Shown here piece after piece: positions 38,246 through 49,339 of a stretch of DNA of 64,000 nt. Position numbers and translations under genes: made by a program. The stretch's first letter is position 1, and each line of letters starts with the position of its first letter. This stretch comes from JAENWD01 sp963837165. GTDB taxonomy: Bacteria > Acidobacteriota > Vicinamibacteria > Vicinamibacterales > JAENWD01. The stretch lies in NCBI GenBank assembly GCA_963837165.1, contig CAWIMD010000004.1, forward strand, positions 744,001 to 808,000, given 5' to 3'. Under the pieces are notes generated by a model. The model did no database searches, had not been told where the DNA came from, and saw only the letters and a list, made by a program, of their open reading frames with translations.

Positions 38246-40383
38246 GTCCCGTGCTGCGCGGCAATCGACGCCAGCGCGTGTTCCGCGCACCACGTGGCCC
38301 AGTAGCCGTCCTCGGCCGTCACCTCGAGCGGCGAGCGGCCGGAGATCGCGTCATGGAAATGCGCGATGAGCTCTTGGTGGCCCTTGCGTGACCCGCGCTC
38401 GCGCTCGTGCCGCACGGTGGCCTCGTGGATACCGAGGTTCCTGAAATCCTCGAGCACGATCGCCTCGCCCCCGGCGACGATCTCGATCCGTTCCTTGGGC
38501 AACGAGGATGGCCCCGTGCCTATGTAGTGAATCGTCGCGAGCGAGCCGTCGTCGAAGCGAAGGGTGACAGTCGCGCTGTCGGGGTCCGCCGTGCCCGCGA
38601 GGCCCAGTGCCTCTGCGGTGACGCGGACGACCGGGGCACCGACGAGCCAGCGGACCAGGTCGAAGAAGTGCACGCCTTCGCCGCGGAGCCGGCCGCCGCC
38701 TTCCTCCGGGTCGCGCAGCCAGTGGTCCGGCGCGAGCCGTCCGGCGTTCACGCGGTAGACGATCGTCTTCGGCTCCGCGATGCGGGCCACCCAATCGCGC
38801 GCGGTGCGCGCCAGCGGGGCGAAACGCCGGTTGAACCCCACCGCCACGAGACGATCCGTACGGCTGGCGGCCTCGAGCACCCGGCGGCACTCCGCGACCG
38901 TCAGGCCGAGCGGTTTTTCCACCAGCACGTGCTTGCCGGCCTCGAGCGCCCGGCAGGTCCACTCGGCGTGCAGGTCGTGGCGCGTGGCAATCAGCACCGC
39001 ATCGACGTCCGGATCGGCCAGGATCTCGTCGGCCGAGGTCGTGACGAGAGGAATGCCCGCAGCCCGGGCCGTGTCGTGGGCGCCCAGCCCGGAACGCGTC
39101 GCCAGATACTTGATGCTGAAGCCGCCGTGCCGTTGCAGGTTCGGGAGGTGGACGCCGCGGAAGAAGCTGCCGGCGCCAATCACCCCCAGCACGACCTTCC
39201 CGGCGGCGCGCGGCGCCACGGTCGACAGCGCGACGGTCGGTGCCGGCAGGGCGGGCGTGCCAGACGCTCCCGGGTACTGCAGCACGACCGCAACAGGCGC
39301 CTCTGGACCGCGCAGCCGTTCGTACGCCTCCGGTGCCTCGTCCACCGGCAGCACGGCCCCGCTCAGCGCCTCGACGTTCAGGTCTCCGGCCGCGAGCAGC
39401 CGCAGCACCTCGGCGAGGTTCCGCCCTTCGGTCCACCGGACCCAGGCGCGGGGGTAGTCGATCCCGCGCTCCTCGTAGTCGGGATCGTACCGGCCGGGCC
39501 CGTACGCGCACGAGATCAGGAAGTCGAGCTCCTTGCGATAGATGCGCTCCCTGCTGATCCGGATCGGGACGTCACCGACGAGCACCAGGCGTCCCTTGCG
39601 GCGCAGCAGGTCGAAGGAGCGATTCAGCAGTCCGCCGTCGCCGCCCCCGGCACAGACGATCACGCCATCGGCCATGTGTCCGCCGGTCCACTCGGCACAC
39701 TCCTGCTCCATGCCGCGCTCGCCCGTCGAGCCGCGGGACATGCCGAGGGAGCCGGCCAGCGCGACGCGTGAGCGTCGCGGGTCCACGCCGTACACGCGGC
39801 AGCCGGAGCGGGCCAGCAACTGCACGGTCAGCTGCCCGAGCAACCCCAGCCCGACGACGACCACCTGGTCGCCCAGTCCCGGGGCCAGCCGCCGGACGCC
39901 CTGGAGGGCGATCGCCCCCACCGTGGCAAAGGCGGCGTGCGCGGTCGGCACGGTGGCCGGGATCGGCGCGACGAGGTTGCGCGGCACGAAGTCGATCTCC
40001 GCGTGATTCGCGTAGCCGGCCCCGGCGCACGCGACGCGATCGCCGACGCGGAAGCCCGTGACGCCGGCACCGACCGCGACGATGTCGCCGGCGGCGCTGT
40101 AACCGAGCGGCAGCGAGGACTGCTGCCGGGCGCGCACCAGATCGGCGGTCTGCCTCACGCCCACGGCCTGCACCTTGTCCCAGACGCGACGCACGAGCTG
40201 CGGATCCCCGGCCGCCCGCGCGAGCAGCCGGAGTGTGCTGCCCGAGGTCGTCGTGGTCGCCAGCTCGGTCCCGCTGCTGATCAGCGAGTGCGCGACGCGC
40301 ACCAGGACCCCGCGCGGGACGCAGGCCGGGGGCGGCACATCGGCGACGGTGATGCGGCCTTCGCGAAGCACGACCTGCTTCAC
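38242..40383 (-). CDS. Bi-domain oxidoreductase: Zn-ADH/MDR plus Gfo/Idh/MocA, copy B
   Basis: GTG 40383 overlaps the upstream stop (GTGA). The 713-residue protein has SLISSGTELATTT, then directly YSAAGDIVAVGAGVTGFRVG, GAGYANHAEIDFVP, VVVGLGLLGQLTVQLLARSG, then the Gfo/Idh half GVIGAGSFFRGVHLPNLQRH, HVLVEKPLGLTVAECRRVL and YRVNAGRLAPDHWLRDPEEG. It is co-linear with copy A except for the ~130-residue insertion that copy A carries. Its neighbours are a heparinase-like gene upstream and a GT4 downstream. Catalytic role is inferred only from the families. Confidence 0.85.
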   Translation of the reverse strand: MKQVVLREGRITVADVPPPACVPRGVLVRVAHSLISSGTELATTTTSGSTLRLLARAAGDPQLVRRVWDKVQAVGVRQTADLVRARQQSSLPLGYSAAGDIVAVGAGVTGFRVGDRVACAGAGYANHAEIDFVPRNLVAPIPATVPTAHAAFATVGAIALQGVRRLAPGLGDQVVVVGLGLLGQLTVQLLARSGCRVYGVDPRRSRVALAGSLGMSRGSTGERGMEQECAEWTGGHMADGVIVCAGGGDGGLLNRSFDLLRRKGRLVLVGDVPIRISRERIYRKELDFLISCAYGPGRYDPDYEERGIDYPRAWVRWTEGRNLAEVLRLLAAGDLNVEALSGAVLPVDEAPEAYERLRGPEAPVAVVLQYPGASGTPALPAPTVALSTVAPRAAGKVVLGVIGAGSFFRGVHLPNLQRHGGFSIKYLATRSGLGAHDTARAAGIPLVTTSADEILADPDVDAVLIATRHDLHAEWTCRALEAGKHVLVEKPLGLTVAECRRVLEAASRTDRLVAVGFNRRFAPLARTARDWVARIAEPKTIVYRVNAGRLAPDHWLRDPEEGGGRLRGEGVHFFDLVRWLVGAPVVRVTAEALGLAGTADPDSATVTLRFDDGSLATIHYIGTGPSSLPKERIEIVAGGEAIVLEDFRNLGIHEATVRHERERGSRKGHQELIAHFHDAISGRSPLEVTAEDGYWATWCAEHALASIAAQHGT

Positions 40384-42471
40384 GAGGCTGGCTCCATCGC
40401 GGCGCGCAGCGCGGAGAGATCGAGCGTGCGCGGGTCGCGCCTGCTGATGGCCATCGTCATTGTCGCCGGCAGCTGGCAGGAGCCGGCCAGCCGCATGGCG
40501 GACGTCTCGATCCTGACCCCGTACGATGGCGACACCCAGGCCGCCTCGATACGCAGGTCGAGCCCGGCCGGCCGATCGAGAACGGTCACCCAGGCCTCCT
40601 CGCCAGTGGACGGCTGGCGGAGACGGATCGTGTCGTCGTGGACCCGCGCCTCGAGGCCCGGCGCGAAGTGCAGTCGCGCGGAGACGGCGTGCGAGGTCCG
40701 GCCCGCGAGGTGATCGCGAATCAGCACCGCGGCCGGATCAACGGTGAGCGCCACTTCGCGGCGGTGGGTCACGGGATCGGCGAGCCGGCGATAGCCGGTG
40801 TGCGAGGCGGCGAAGTAGTCGCCCGCCGCACCGGGGCGCCACACGATCGACTCCGGCTTGGCATCATAGCGCAAGGCCCAGAGGTCGTCCGGATCCGCCA
40901 GCCGGTTCAGCTCCGCCTCGTCAATCTGCACGGTGTTGTGGGCGGCCGTGCTCCTGAACCGGTTCCTCCACTCGGGCGAGGCCGTGTACACGTAGGCACC
41001 GCAGTCGGTCACGACGTTCAGGCCGTCGAGCGTGAGCTCGAAGGAGAGGACGTCGTTGTGGCCGTGACCGCCGCGACCGCGCAGACCGACTTCAGCCGCG
41101 TCGATGACGAGGTGCGAGCGGCCGTGGCGCATCACGTAGATGCCGCCGTCGGGAAACGCCCGCGAGCAGGCGGGGGCCCCCCCAACGAGCGCGGCAAACC
41201 GTTCTCCCGCGTCCGGCCCCAGCAGCCAGAACGCCTCGTCCCGCCAGCCGCCCGCCGCACGGGCGAGGTCCGGGCGATCGAAGAGCACGGCCGCCGCGGC
41301 CAGCAGGTAGCGGTGATCGCCGATGGGCTGCAGACCGAGTGCCTGCACCCGGCCATCGTCCGCATCGCCGATGAGCGGCGCGCGTCCGTCCGGCTTCACG
41401 TAGGCGGCGACGAACTCGCACATGCGCTCGAGTCGGTCCCAGGCGGCCGGCGGTACGTCGCGGCCCGCGCGCCGAAGGACCAGGAACGCCGTCAGGAAGC
41501 ACTCGAGCACCAGGCGGTGATACGCGATCGCCTGCTCGTGATCCACGCCGTCGGGGTGGACCTGACGCTCGATCTCTTCGCAGAGCATCGAGCGTCCCAG
41601 CTCGAGCCATCGACGGCCCTGAAACGTGTCGCCGAAGAACGCGCCGAGGCACACCAGGCCCACCGCGTCGGCCAGGTAGTGGTTGCCATTGACGTCGGCG
41701 ACTTCCAGATTGGCCGCGATGTGCTCGCCGTGCAGCCAGAGGGCGGCCACGAACGTGCGACGGAACCCGGGTGACGCACAGGGCGGGGCCTCGGCGAAGA
41801 ACCCGAAGGCCCACAGCCAGCCCACGGCGCGGAGCGCCACGTCCATCGTGCAGATCCAGTTGACGCCGTACTCCCACGGGTTTTCGGCGACCCAGTCCTC
41901 GATCTCCGTCACGAATTCCACCGCGTAGCGGTCATCGCCCGAAAGCCACCAGGCCTGTCCCAGATGCGCGAGGTGCTGGCACCGGCTGAGCTCCCAGGGC
42001 ACCTTCACGTCGGAGGGCAGGTGCAACTCGTCGTACGCCAGGCTGTGCGCGTAGGCCAATGGCCACCGGCGGCCGACCTTGAAGTCGTCGTGCCAGGGCA
42101 GCCGAGGGCCAAGGGAGCCTCGGGCCCGACCCGAGCAGGTTGAACTCGTGCCTGAGGACCGCATCGGCCCGATCGATCAGCGCCTGTCCGCGCCCGGGAA
42201 ATTGCGTGGCGAATCCTCCGGCGAAAGCCGCCCGCCGGCGCGCGTCCAGGAGGCCGGGCCGCTCGAGGCGGCGCTCCCACACGGCCTCGAACGACGGCAG
42301 CCGCGTGAGCGCGCACAGGGAACGCTCGGTGAGCCAGCGCGGGCGCAGGCGGTAGTACGGGCGCGCGGCCTGGCGGCGCAGCTCCCGTCCCACGCGCGCG
42401 GCGACCACGCGCAACGGCCGGTGGCGCGCCTTGCGGGCGAGAGCCATGAAGCGGCCGAGCGGGATCGCCAT
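40380..42471 (-). CDS. Heparinase II/III family protein, copy B (frameshifted)
   Basis: ATG 42471 overlaps the upstream stop by one base. The first ~115 residues (SLCALTRLPSFEAVWERRL, LRHEFNLLGSGP) are in one frame and the remainder, beginning LGPRLPWHDDFKVGRRWP, in another; the join is near 42118-42121 and one base must be skipped. The toroid part has LPSDVKVPWELSRCQHLAHL and GNHYLADAVGLVCLGAFFG; the beta domain has GRGGHGHNDVLSFELTLDG and VTDCGAYVYTA. Reconstructed length ~696 residues, like copy A (677). No signal peptide is visible. Confidence 0.83.
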
Positions 42472-44441
42472 CAGTCCATCCAGCGGTCGTACCAGGCCGC
42501 CAGGTTGTAGAGCGTCCAGATCGGCACGCTCGTGTCGCGCCCGGAGCGGTGCATCGCGAAGAGCTGACCGATGCGGCCCGGCTCGAACAGCCCCTCGCGG
42601 GCGAGCCGACCGCGCAGCACCGCCGCCTCGGCCTCTCTGCCGAACTCGCCGCGCAGCCATTCCGCCATGGGCGCTCCGAAGCCGCGCTTCTCACGATCGA
42701 TCACGGCGTCGGGAATCAGCCCGCGGCAGGCGGCCCTGAGCAGCGCCTTGCGCCGTCCGCCCGGAACCTTGGCAGCGCGCGGCAGCCCCATCGTGAAACG
42801 CACGAGCGACGGGTCGAGGAACGGCACGCGCGCCTCCACCGACGTGGACATCGTGATCTTGTCCACGCGCATCAGCAGCAGCTCGGGGAGACGCTGCTTG
42901 AGCTCGAGGTACGTCATGCGCATGAGGATGTCGTGCGCGGGCGCCTGGCGCTGGAGCTCGGCGACATGGTACTGCACCACCGCGTGACTGTCGGACCCGC
43001 AGAACGCGGCTGGCAGCAGGCCGCCCAGCCACTCGGGCGGCTCCGTCGCAGGGCGGCCTCCAGCCAGGAGCAGCCGCTTCTGCGACTCCCAGAACGCGAT
43101 GGCGCCGCCCCAGAACAGCTCCTGCCCGGCCGCCGCGCGCGCGGGAATGTCGCTGTACAAGGCGAGGTCCGGCCGGTGGGCGCCCACCCTGGCCGCCACG
43201 GCCGCTCCGGCCCGCCGCACGCTGAGCGGCGCACGCCGCCAGGGCCGCCAGTAGCGGTCGTGCAGGCGTAGGTAGCCCATGTAGCTGCGATAGCCGCAGA
43301 ACTCCTCGTCGGCTCCCTCCCCCACCAGCGTGACGATGGTGCCGCTGTCGCGCACCAGCTTCGACACGAAATAGAGCGGGATGCACACCCAGTCGGCGAT
43401 GGGCTCGTCCTGGCTGGTGACGAGCTGCGGCAGGTATCGCCGCATGTCGCCTTCGTCGACCAGCACCTCGTGGTGATCCGTCCCGAAGTGTTGCGAGACG
43501 CGGCGGGCCTCGTCCAGCTCGTTGAGCCGCGTGTGATCCGAGTAGCCGACGGTGAACGTGCGAACCGCGCCGCCGGCATGCCTCGAGGCCAGCGCGGTTA
43601 TCGCCGACGAGTCGATGCCGCCCGAGAGCAGGACGCCGAGCGGCACGTCGCTCATGAGCCGCTTGGCGACGGCCCGATCGAGCAGCGCGCGAACGGTCCC
43701 GACCGTATCTGCCTGCCGCAGTGAGGCGTCCGGGTCGGCCTCCGTCCCGGGCAGCGCATCCCAGTACCGGTCGGGAGCGAGCCGCCCATCGGCCTGCCGC
43801 GCCGACGCCCGGTAACCGGCTGGGAGCTTGTAGATTCCCTCGAACAGCGTGAGCGGCGCCGGCGGCACCATGAAGCTGAGGTAGTGGTGCAGGGCCGCGG
43901 GATCCAGGCGCCGGGCCACGGCCGGGTGGTGCAGCAGCGCCTTGATCTCGGATCCGAACAGCAGGGCCCCCGTCGTCCGCGTCACGTAGAGCGGCTTGAT
44001 GCCGACACGGTCGCGCGCCAGCAGCAGCGTGCGCGCCGGGGCATCCCACACGCCGATGGCGAACATCCCGTCCAGATGCACGACCACGTCGGCGCCCCAC
44101 TGCTCGTAGCCGTGGACGATGACCTCGGTGTCGGAGTGATCCGTCCTGAAGCGATGCCCGTGCGCCTCGAGCTCGGTCCGCAGCGCGCGATGGTTGTAGA
44201 TCTCGCCATTGAAGACGACCTGCACGGTGCCGTCCTCGTTGGCCATCGGCTGGCCGGCCGCCGCGGACAGATCGACGATGGCCAGCCGCCTGAAGCCCAG
44301 GCCGACCGAGCGGTCATCGGACTGCCAGAGCCCGCAGCCGTCCGGACCGCGATGCGCGAGGGCATCCCGCATCCGGCCGAGCACGACCGGATCCACGTCC
44401 GGTCCGCCGCCCACGCGCAGCCAGCCCACGATGCCGCACAT
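42471..44441 (-). CDS. asnB: Asparagine synthase-like glutamine amidotransferase
   Basis: ATG 44441 gives MCGIVGWLR with the Ntn Cys; it overlaps the upstream GT stop by one base. The 656-residue protein has LAHRGPDGCGLW, FNGEIYNHRALR, the PPi loop VLLSGGIDSSAITAL, LVGEGADEEFCGYRSY and LLLMRVDKITMSTSVEARVP. An extended central region (HDRYWRPWRRAPLS; QELFWGGAIAFWESQKR) is shared with the homologue at 52965-54959 and is not seen in canonical AsnB, supporting sugar-amide formation as in WbpS-like proteins. Confidence 0.88.
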   Translation of the reverse strand: MCGIVGWLRVGGGPDVDPVVLGRMRDALAHRGPDGCGLWQSDDRSVGLGFRRLAIVDLSAAAGQPMANEDGTVQVVFNGEIYNHRALRTELEAHGHRFRTDHSDTEVIVHGYEQWGADVVVHLDGMFAIGVWDAPARTLLLARDRVGIKPLYVTRTTGALLFGSEIKALLHHPAVARRLDPAALHHYLSFMVPPAPLTLFEGIYKLPAGYRASARQADGRLAPDRYWDALPGTEADPDASLRQADTVGTVRALLDRAVAKRLMSDVPLGVLLSGGIDSSAITALASRHAGGAVRTFTVGYSDHTRLNELDEARRVSQHFGTDHHEVLVDEGDMRRYLPQLVTSQDEPIADWVCIPLYFVSKLVRDSGTIVTLVGEGADEEFCGYRSYMGYLRLHDRYWRPWRRAPLSVRRAGAAVAARVGAHRPDLALYSDIPARAAAGQELFWGGAIAFWESQKRLLLAGGRPATEPPEWLGGLLPAAFCGSDSHAVVQYHVAELQRQAPAHDILMRMTYLELKQRLPELLLMRVDKITMSTSVEARVPFLDPSLVRFTMGLPRAAKVPGGRRKALLRAACRGLIPDAVIDREKRGFGAPMAEWLRGEFGREAEAAVLRGRLAREGLFEPGRIGQLFAMHRSGRDTSVPIWTLYNLAAWYDRWMD

Positions 44442-45676
44442 CAGGCGGCTCCGTGCCCGGCGCACGCCGCACGAACGGTCTCGACGACGCGGGATGCCTG
44501 GGTCTTGCGCGAGTAGTGCTGTGCCACGAACGGCGGGCCGGCTGCCGACATCGCCGCGCGGGCGTCAGGGTCGGCCCGCAGATCCCGGATCGCCGCGACC
44601 AGGGCGTCGGCGTCGCCAGGCGGCACGAACCGCCCGGCACCGGACGCCTCCAGCACCTCGCGGGCCTCGCCGTCCACCATGAGCAGCACGGGCCGCCCGC
44701 AGGCCATCGCGTCGAAGAGCTTCGACGGCACGAACATCCGGAACACCGGGTTGGCGTTCAGCGGGACGAGGAGCACGTCGGACGCGCAGAGATGCGCGGC
44801 ACAGCGCTCGACCGGCACCGCCGGCAGGAAGGTCACGTTGTCCAACCCCCGCCCGCGTGCGGCGGCCATCAGATCCGCCTTCACCGGTCCCTCGCCGATG
44901 AACGCGAACCGCACGTCCTCCGCCGCCAGGCGCCCGGCCGCGTCGAGCACGACGCCGAGGCCCTGGGCGATGCCATGAAGACCGGCATAGGTCACCAGGA
45001 AGCCCGGCGGCAGGCCCAGCGGCCCGCGGCCGCCCGCGGCCGACGGGTCCGGCCTGAAGACATCCAGGTGCGCTCCGTTCGGCACGTGGACGATGCGGGA
45101 GGCCGGGACGCCCCGCGACACGAGGTTGCGGGCGAACGCCTGCGTGGTGACCAGGATGCGCGTGGCGCCCGCGTAGAGCCGCCGCTCGAGCCAGCCCGCG
45201 GCACGGAGCAGGGAGGGCTGCCGGAGCTCGCCGAGCGCGCCGGCTGCCAGCGGCCACAGGTCGCGCACGTCGAGCACGAACCGCGCGCGCGTGAGCCGCG
45301 CCAGCGCGAGCCCCGCAGCCGCGGCGGTCAGCGGCGGCGACGTGGCCAGCACCACGTCGTACCGGCGCGCGAGGCGCGGGCGCGCCGCCAGGGCCATCAG
45401 CGTGAAGCTGAGATAGAAGGCCAGCCGTCTCGCAAACGTCTTCCGCGGGGACGCGACAACCCGCACGCGGATCACGCGAAAGCCGTCCATCGCACGCTCG
45501 TCGAACCAGCGGCCCCGGTAACCGGCGGCGATCAGGCCCGAGGGATGGTTCGGCACCTCGGTCAGCACGTCGGTCTCGATGCCGGCGTCCACCAGGGCCC
45601 GCGCGAACGCGTGGAGGCGGTTCTGCGTGGCACCGATCTCCGGGGGGAAGTACTGGGTGACGAGGAGCACTCTCAT
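44441..45676 (-). CDS. GT4 family glycosyltransferase, WbuB-like
   Basis: The 411-residue protein begins VLLVTQYFPPEIGATQNRLH, the signature start of the WbuB/FnlB-neighbour transferases, with FVLDVRDLWPLAAGALGEL, HVPNGAHLDVFRPDP, YAGLHGIAQGLGVVLDAAG, IGEGPVKADLM and VPSKLFDAMACGRPVLLMV. These enzymes transfer amino sugars such as fucosamine to lipid-linked GlcNAc. It sits directly after wecB (ATGA overlap), as WbuB-type genes often do. Confidence 0.87.
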   Translation of the reverse strand: MRVLLVTQYFPPEIGATQNRLHAFARALVDAGIETDVLTEVPNHPSGLIAAGYRGRWFDERAMDGFRVIRVRVVASPRKTFARRLAFYLSFTLMALAARPRLARRYDVVLATSPPLTAAAAGLALARLTRARFVLDVRDLWPLAAGALGELRQPSLLRAAGWLERRLYAGATRILVTTQAFARNLVSRGVPASRIVHVPNGAHLDVFRPDPSAAGGRGPLGLPPGFLVTYAGLHGIAQGLGVVLDAAGRLAAEDVRFAFIGEGPVKADLMAAARGRGLDNVTFLPAVPVERCAAHLCASDVLLVPLNANPVFRMFVPSKLFDAMACGRPVLLMVDGEAREVLEASGAGRFVPPGDADALVAAIRDLRADPDARAAMSAAGPPFVAQHYSRKTQASRVVETVRAACAGHGAA

Positions 45677-46765
45677 ACGTCGAGCCGCGCCCGCAGGACG
45701 GCCACGATGCGATCCGCCGTGTGGCCGTCCCAGAGGGCCGGCCGCCGCGCGGCCGACGGGCGATCGAGCGCCAGTGAGCACGCCCTCCAGGATGACCGCC
45801 GGATCCACGCCGACGAGGCGGTTGGTCCCCTCGGTGATCGTAGTCGGGCGCTCGGTGTTCTCACGCAGCGTGAGGCACGGGATCCCGAGGGCCGTCGTTT
45901 CCTCCTGCAACCCGCCCGAGTCGGTCAGGACCAGCCGCGCGTTCGAGGTGAGCGCCAGGAAATCCAGGTACCCGAGCGGCTCGGTGAGGATCACGCCGTC
46001 CAGCGCGGAGTCGAGGCCGGTGCCGGCCAGCGTGGCCCGCGTGCGGGGGTGGACGGGAAACACGACGGGCATGCGCCGCGCGAGGTCCCGGATGGCCGAC
46101 AGGATGCCGCCAAGCGTCGCCTGGTCATCCACGTTCGAGGGCCGGTGCAGCGTGAGCACCACATAGCCGCCCGGCTGGATCGGAAACCGGGCCACGCGCT
46201 CGAAGCGGGCATGCGGGAGGTGCGCGAACAGCGTATCGATCATGATATTGCCGACCCGGTGGATGCGCGCCTCCGCGATGCCCTCACGACGGAGGTTGGC
46301 GTCGGCATCGGGCGAGGGCGTGAGAAGGATGTCCGCCAGCTGGTCGGTGACCAGCCGGTTCAGCTCCTCCGGCATCGTCCGGTCGAAGCTTCGAAGGCCG
46401 GCCTCGACGTGCGCCACGGGGATCCGGAGCTTGGCCGCGACGAGCGTGCAGGCGAGCGTCGAGTTGACGTCGCCAACGACGACGACGAGGTCGGGCGCGA
46501 CCTCGAGGCAGACCGGCTCGAACGCGGCCATGACCCGCGCCGTCTGCGCGGCGTGGCTGCCCGAACCGACCTCGAGATCCCGGTCCGGGTGCGGCAGGCC
46601 CAGCTCGCGGAAGAAGACCGACGCCATCTGCTCGTCGTAGTGCTGGCCCGTGTTGACGAGCACCTGGCGCACGTTGGCGACGGGCGCCAGCGCACGCATC
46701 AGGGGCGCGATCTTCATGAAGTTCGGACGCGCGCCGGCCACGTGCAGAATCGTGCGGCCGCTCAC
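45673..46765 (-). CDS. wecB: UDP-N-acetylglucosamine 2-epimerase (frameshifted near the C-terminus)
   Basis: GTG 46765 (GTGA overlap) starts SGRTILHVAGARPNFMKIAP. Motifs are clear: VNTGQHYDEQMASVFFRELG, VVVGDVNSTLA, HVEAGLRSFDRTMPEE, LTDSGGLQEE and LRENTERPTT. Near 45785 the frame changes and the C-terminus continues RPALWDGHTADRIVAVLRAR to the stop at 45673; skipping one base restores 363 residues, the family size. It converts UDP-GlcNAc to UDP-ManNAc in the cytoplasm. Confidence 0.88.
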
Positions 46766-49339
46766 GGCTGGCCTCCCCCGACCGGCAGACGCCCGGCATC
46801 CGGGGCGTCGGAACTCTGCGCCCACCCAATCCGGTCCAGCGTGACATCGCTCGACCCGCCAGCCGGCAGGAAGTCGGCGACGACCAGTCGCACCCGGACA
46901 CCGGGTGTTGCCTTCAGGACGACGGTGAACGGGCCGGGCGTCCCGACGTTCGCGAAGGTGGCCCAACGGCCGTCCGGGGCGAGGAGCCCGACGGTGATCC
47001 CGCCGCGCTGCACCCGGCCGGCGGCAATTGCCATCTCGCCGCGAGCGGTGAGGTGGGCCCGGCTGACACCAAGGTACCCGAACGGGCGGTCCGCGGTGCC
47101 GCTGATCCGCCAGTGCTCTCCTGCGGAGGCCATGCGGCGGGAAACGCGCTCGAAGCCGGCAAACGTGACCGGCGCCGTGAGGATGGCGCGGCTGACTGGA
47201 GTGCCCTCGGGACGGACGTAGGTACTCGACAATCCGCCCGCCGGGGAGTGGCCAGGGCGCGTGCTGCAGGCGCTGGTAGAGCGGCAACGTCTCCCATCCG
47301 AAGGGCAGGCCCACCGACAGCAGCAGCGGCGTGTCGCGCGGGGGGTCGACCAGTCTCGTTTCCGCCAGGCAGGCTGCCTGAGCGCTCGACAGTTCCACGC
47401 CATCGAACTCTGTCGTGACCACGTCGCTGCCGGACGGGAACGTGAGCCGGTAGACAGGTACGAAGACGGTCGCGACGCCGGCGAGGAACGCGCCAGGCGA
47501 CCACGTGGCCGTGAAGTCATTGGCCGCGATCGGGCTGCGGTACCGCAGCGTGAGCGGGAAGGTCACGAATCCGCACCGAGGTCCGCGAAAGTCGAATCGG
47601 AGGAACGCAGTCGCCATCGTCGAGAGCCGCTCGCCGCCGCTGAACAGGGGCGCCTCGGGAGACAGGACCACCTGATCGTCGCTCGCCGTCTCGCGAAAGG
47701 AGACCACGTGCGCCGGCGCCTCGAGGTATCCGCGAAAGAGCTGCTCGAGCCTGCCTTGCTGGTACCAGCGGAGCCCGAACAGAGTCACTGGCATGGCGAG
47801 CCCGATGGCGCCGATCAGCATCAGTCCGGCACCGCATGAGTGCCAGGCGGTCCGGACCATGTGCCGGAGGTCCGGGCGTTCGCGCCGCCGGCCGGGATGC
47901 CTCGCAACGTGCCATGCCCACGCGACGCCGACCGACAGCGAGGTCAGGAGGACCCACCAGCCGACGAACTCGAGATAGAAGAAGTGGCGCGGGTTGAACT
48001 GGAGCGCGGCGCCGCACAGGAACACGCCGCACAGCAGGACAAACCCGGCCGCGGCTTTCGGGCGACGGAGCGCCAGCACCACGACGAACAGGGCTGTCAC
48101 GGCCGGGGCCAGCGGCGCGAGGGCGTGACTGGCGGTGGACACCACATGTCCTGGATCGAGCCACCCCCACCAGTACGTCACGGGCAGAGCGGACGCATGC
48201 GGCGTGAACGGCGACTTCAACACCTCGATCGCCGCCGCACCGCCCCGGACCAGGAGGTCGGCGGGCACGAGCGCGGCCGTACGCCGGAGAACGTCCATCG
48301 TCGCCGCGTCATACTCCGCGCTGCCGATCTTGAGCAGCGCGTCGCCGCCGCGCACCCGATCGACCTCGCTGCTGACCAGCGCGAGCACGTACCCGTCCCG
48401 ATAGAGGTGACCGATCTCGTACGGGCCGGGCACGATACCGAGAGGCCGCTCGAACGGCGCCGTCAGGCCCAGCATGACGACATGTCCCGAGTTGTTGCCG
48501 GCCCGGTAGGCCGCGATGATCGGTGCTCCGGCCGCAAGAAAGGTGGAGACACACAGCACGACCGACCAGAGCCGGTGTCTGATCGAGTACCCCGACGGCA
48601 CCAGTACGGCCAGCGTCAGCAGCAGGGGCGCAATCGCCAGGAGCAGGTCGTTCCGGAATCCCAGGCCGATGCCCAGCACGAGCCCGGCCGCGACCGCCAG
48701 CGCGGCCAGGCGCCCGGGCCGCGCGGGCCAGACGATCATCCAGGCGATGAGGAGCAGGAGCACCAGGAGAAACGGCGCCTTCGCGTAGTCGCGGAGTCCC
48801 GGCAGATAGGTGACGTGGAGCGGCGAGGTCACGACCAGCAGCGTGCCGACGGCGGCCAGCGCCGCGCCGGTGCCCAGTCGGAACAGACCGTACAGCGCCG
48901 CCGCGACGATCGCGGCGAAGATCGCGTAGAGCACGTCGAGCGCGGACCAGGAGATCCCGCGCATGGACCACACCGCGGCGACCGACAGCTCGAGGTACCG
49001 GCTGATGGACGCAAAGGCCGTCGGAGCGCTCAGGCGGGCGCCGGCGGGGAGCTGTGCGCAGGAGAACGAGTCCGCCTGCAGCTGCAGGAAGGCGGCGAGG
49101 CCGGGCGTCTCGCGGCTCGGGCTGCCGAACCCCAGACCGCAGGTGACGGCAACCGCCGGACCGAACTCTCCCTGGTAGAAGAACGGCTGGCGACCTGTCG
49201 CCGCCATCTCGCGGGGCGCGGCGCGCCCCACCGTGGCGGCGACCGCGACGCAGATCGTCAGGGCGGCCAGATCGAGCCAGCGGCGGGCTGGCTGGCCGCC
49301 GAGCCAGCCGCCGGCGCGGGACAGGACGGCGGTCGTCAT
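46762..49339 (-). CDS. Large membrane protein with C-terminal beta-sandwich domain (frameshifted), homologue of 16434-20070
   Basis: ATG 49339 (ATGA overlap) starts a protein of ~858 residues after skipping one base near 47215-47222. It has an N-terminal helix, an external loop (FFYQGEFGPAVAVTCGLGFG), about ten helices (LLVLLLLIAWMIVW; LLLAIAPLLLTLAVLV) and a large periplasmic beta-rich tail. The last ~120 residues contain AGRVQRGGITVGLLAPDGRW, TPGPFTVVLKATPG and VTLDRIGW, matching the end of 16434-20070 and the insertion in the oxidoreductase at 33836-36469. The overall layout resembles GT-C transferases; function unproven. Confidence 0.68.
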
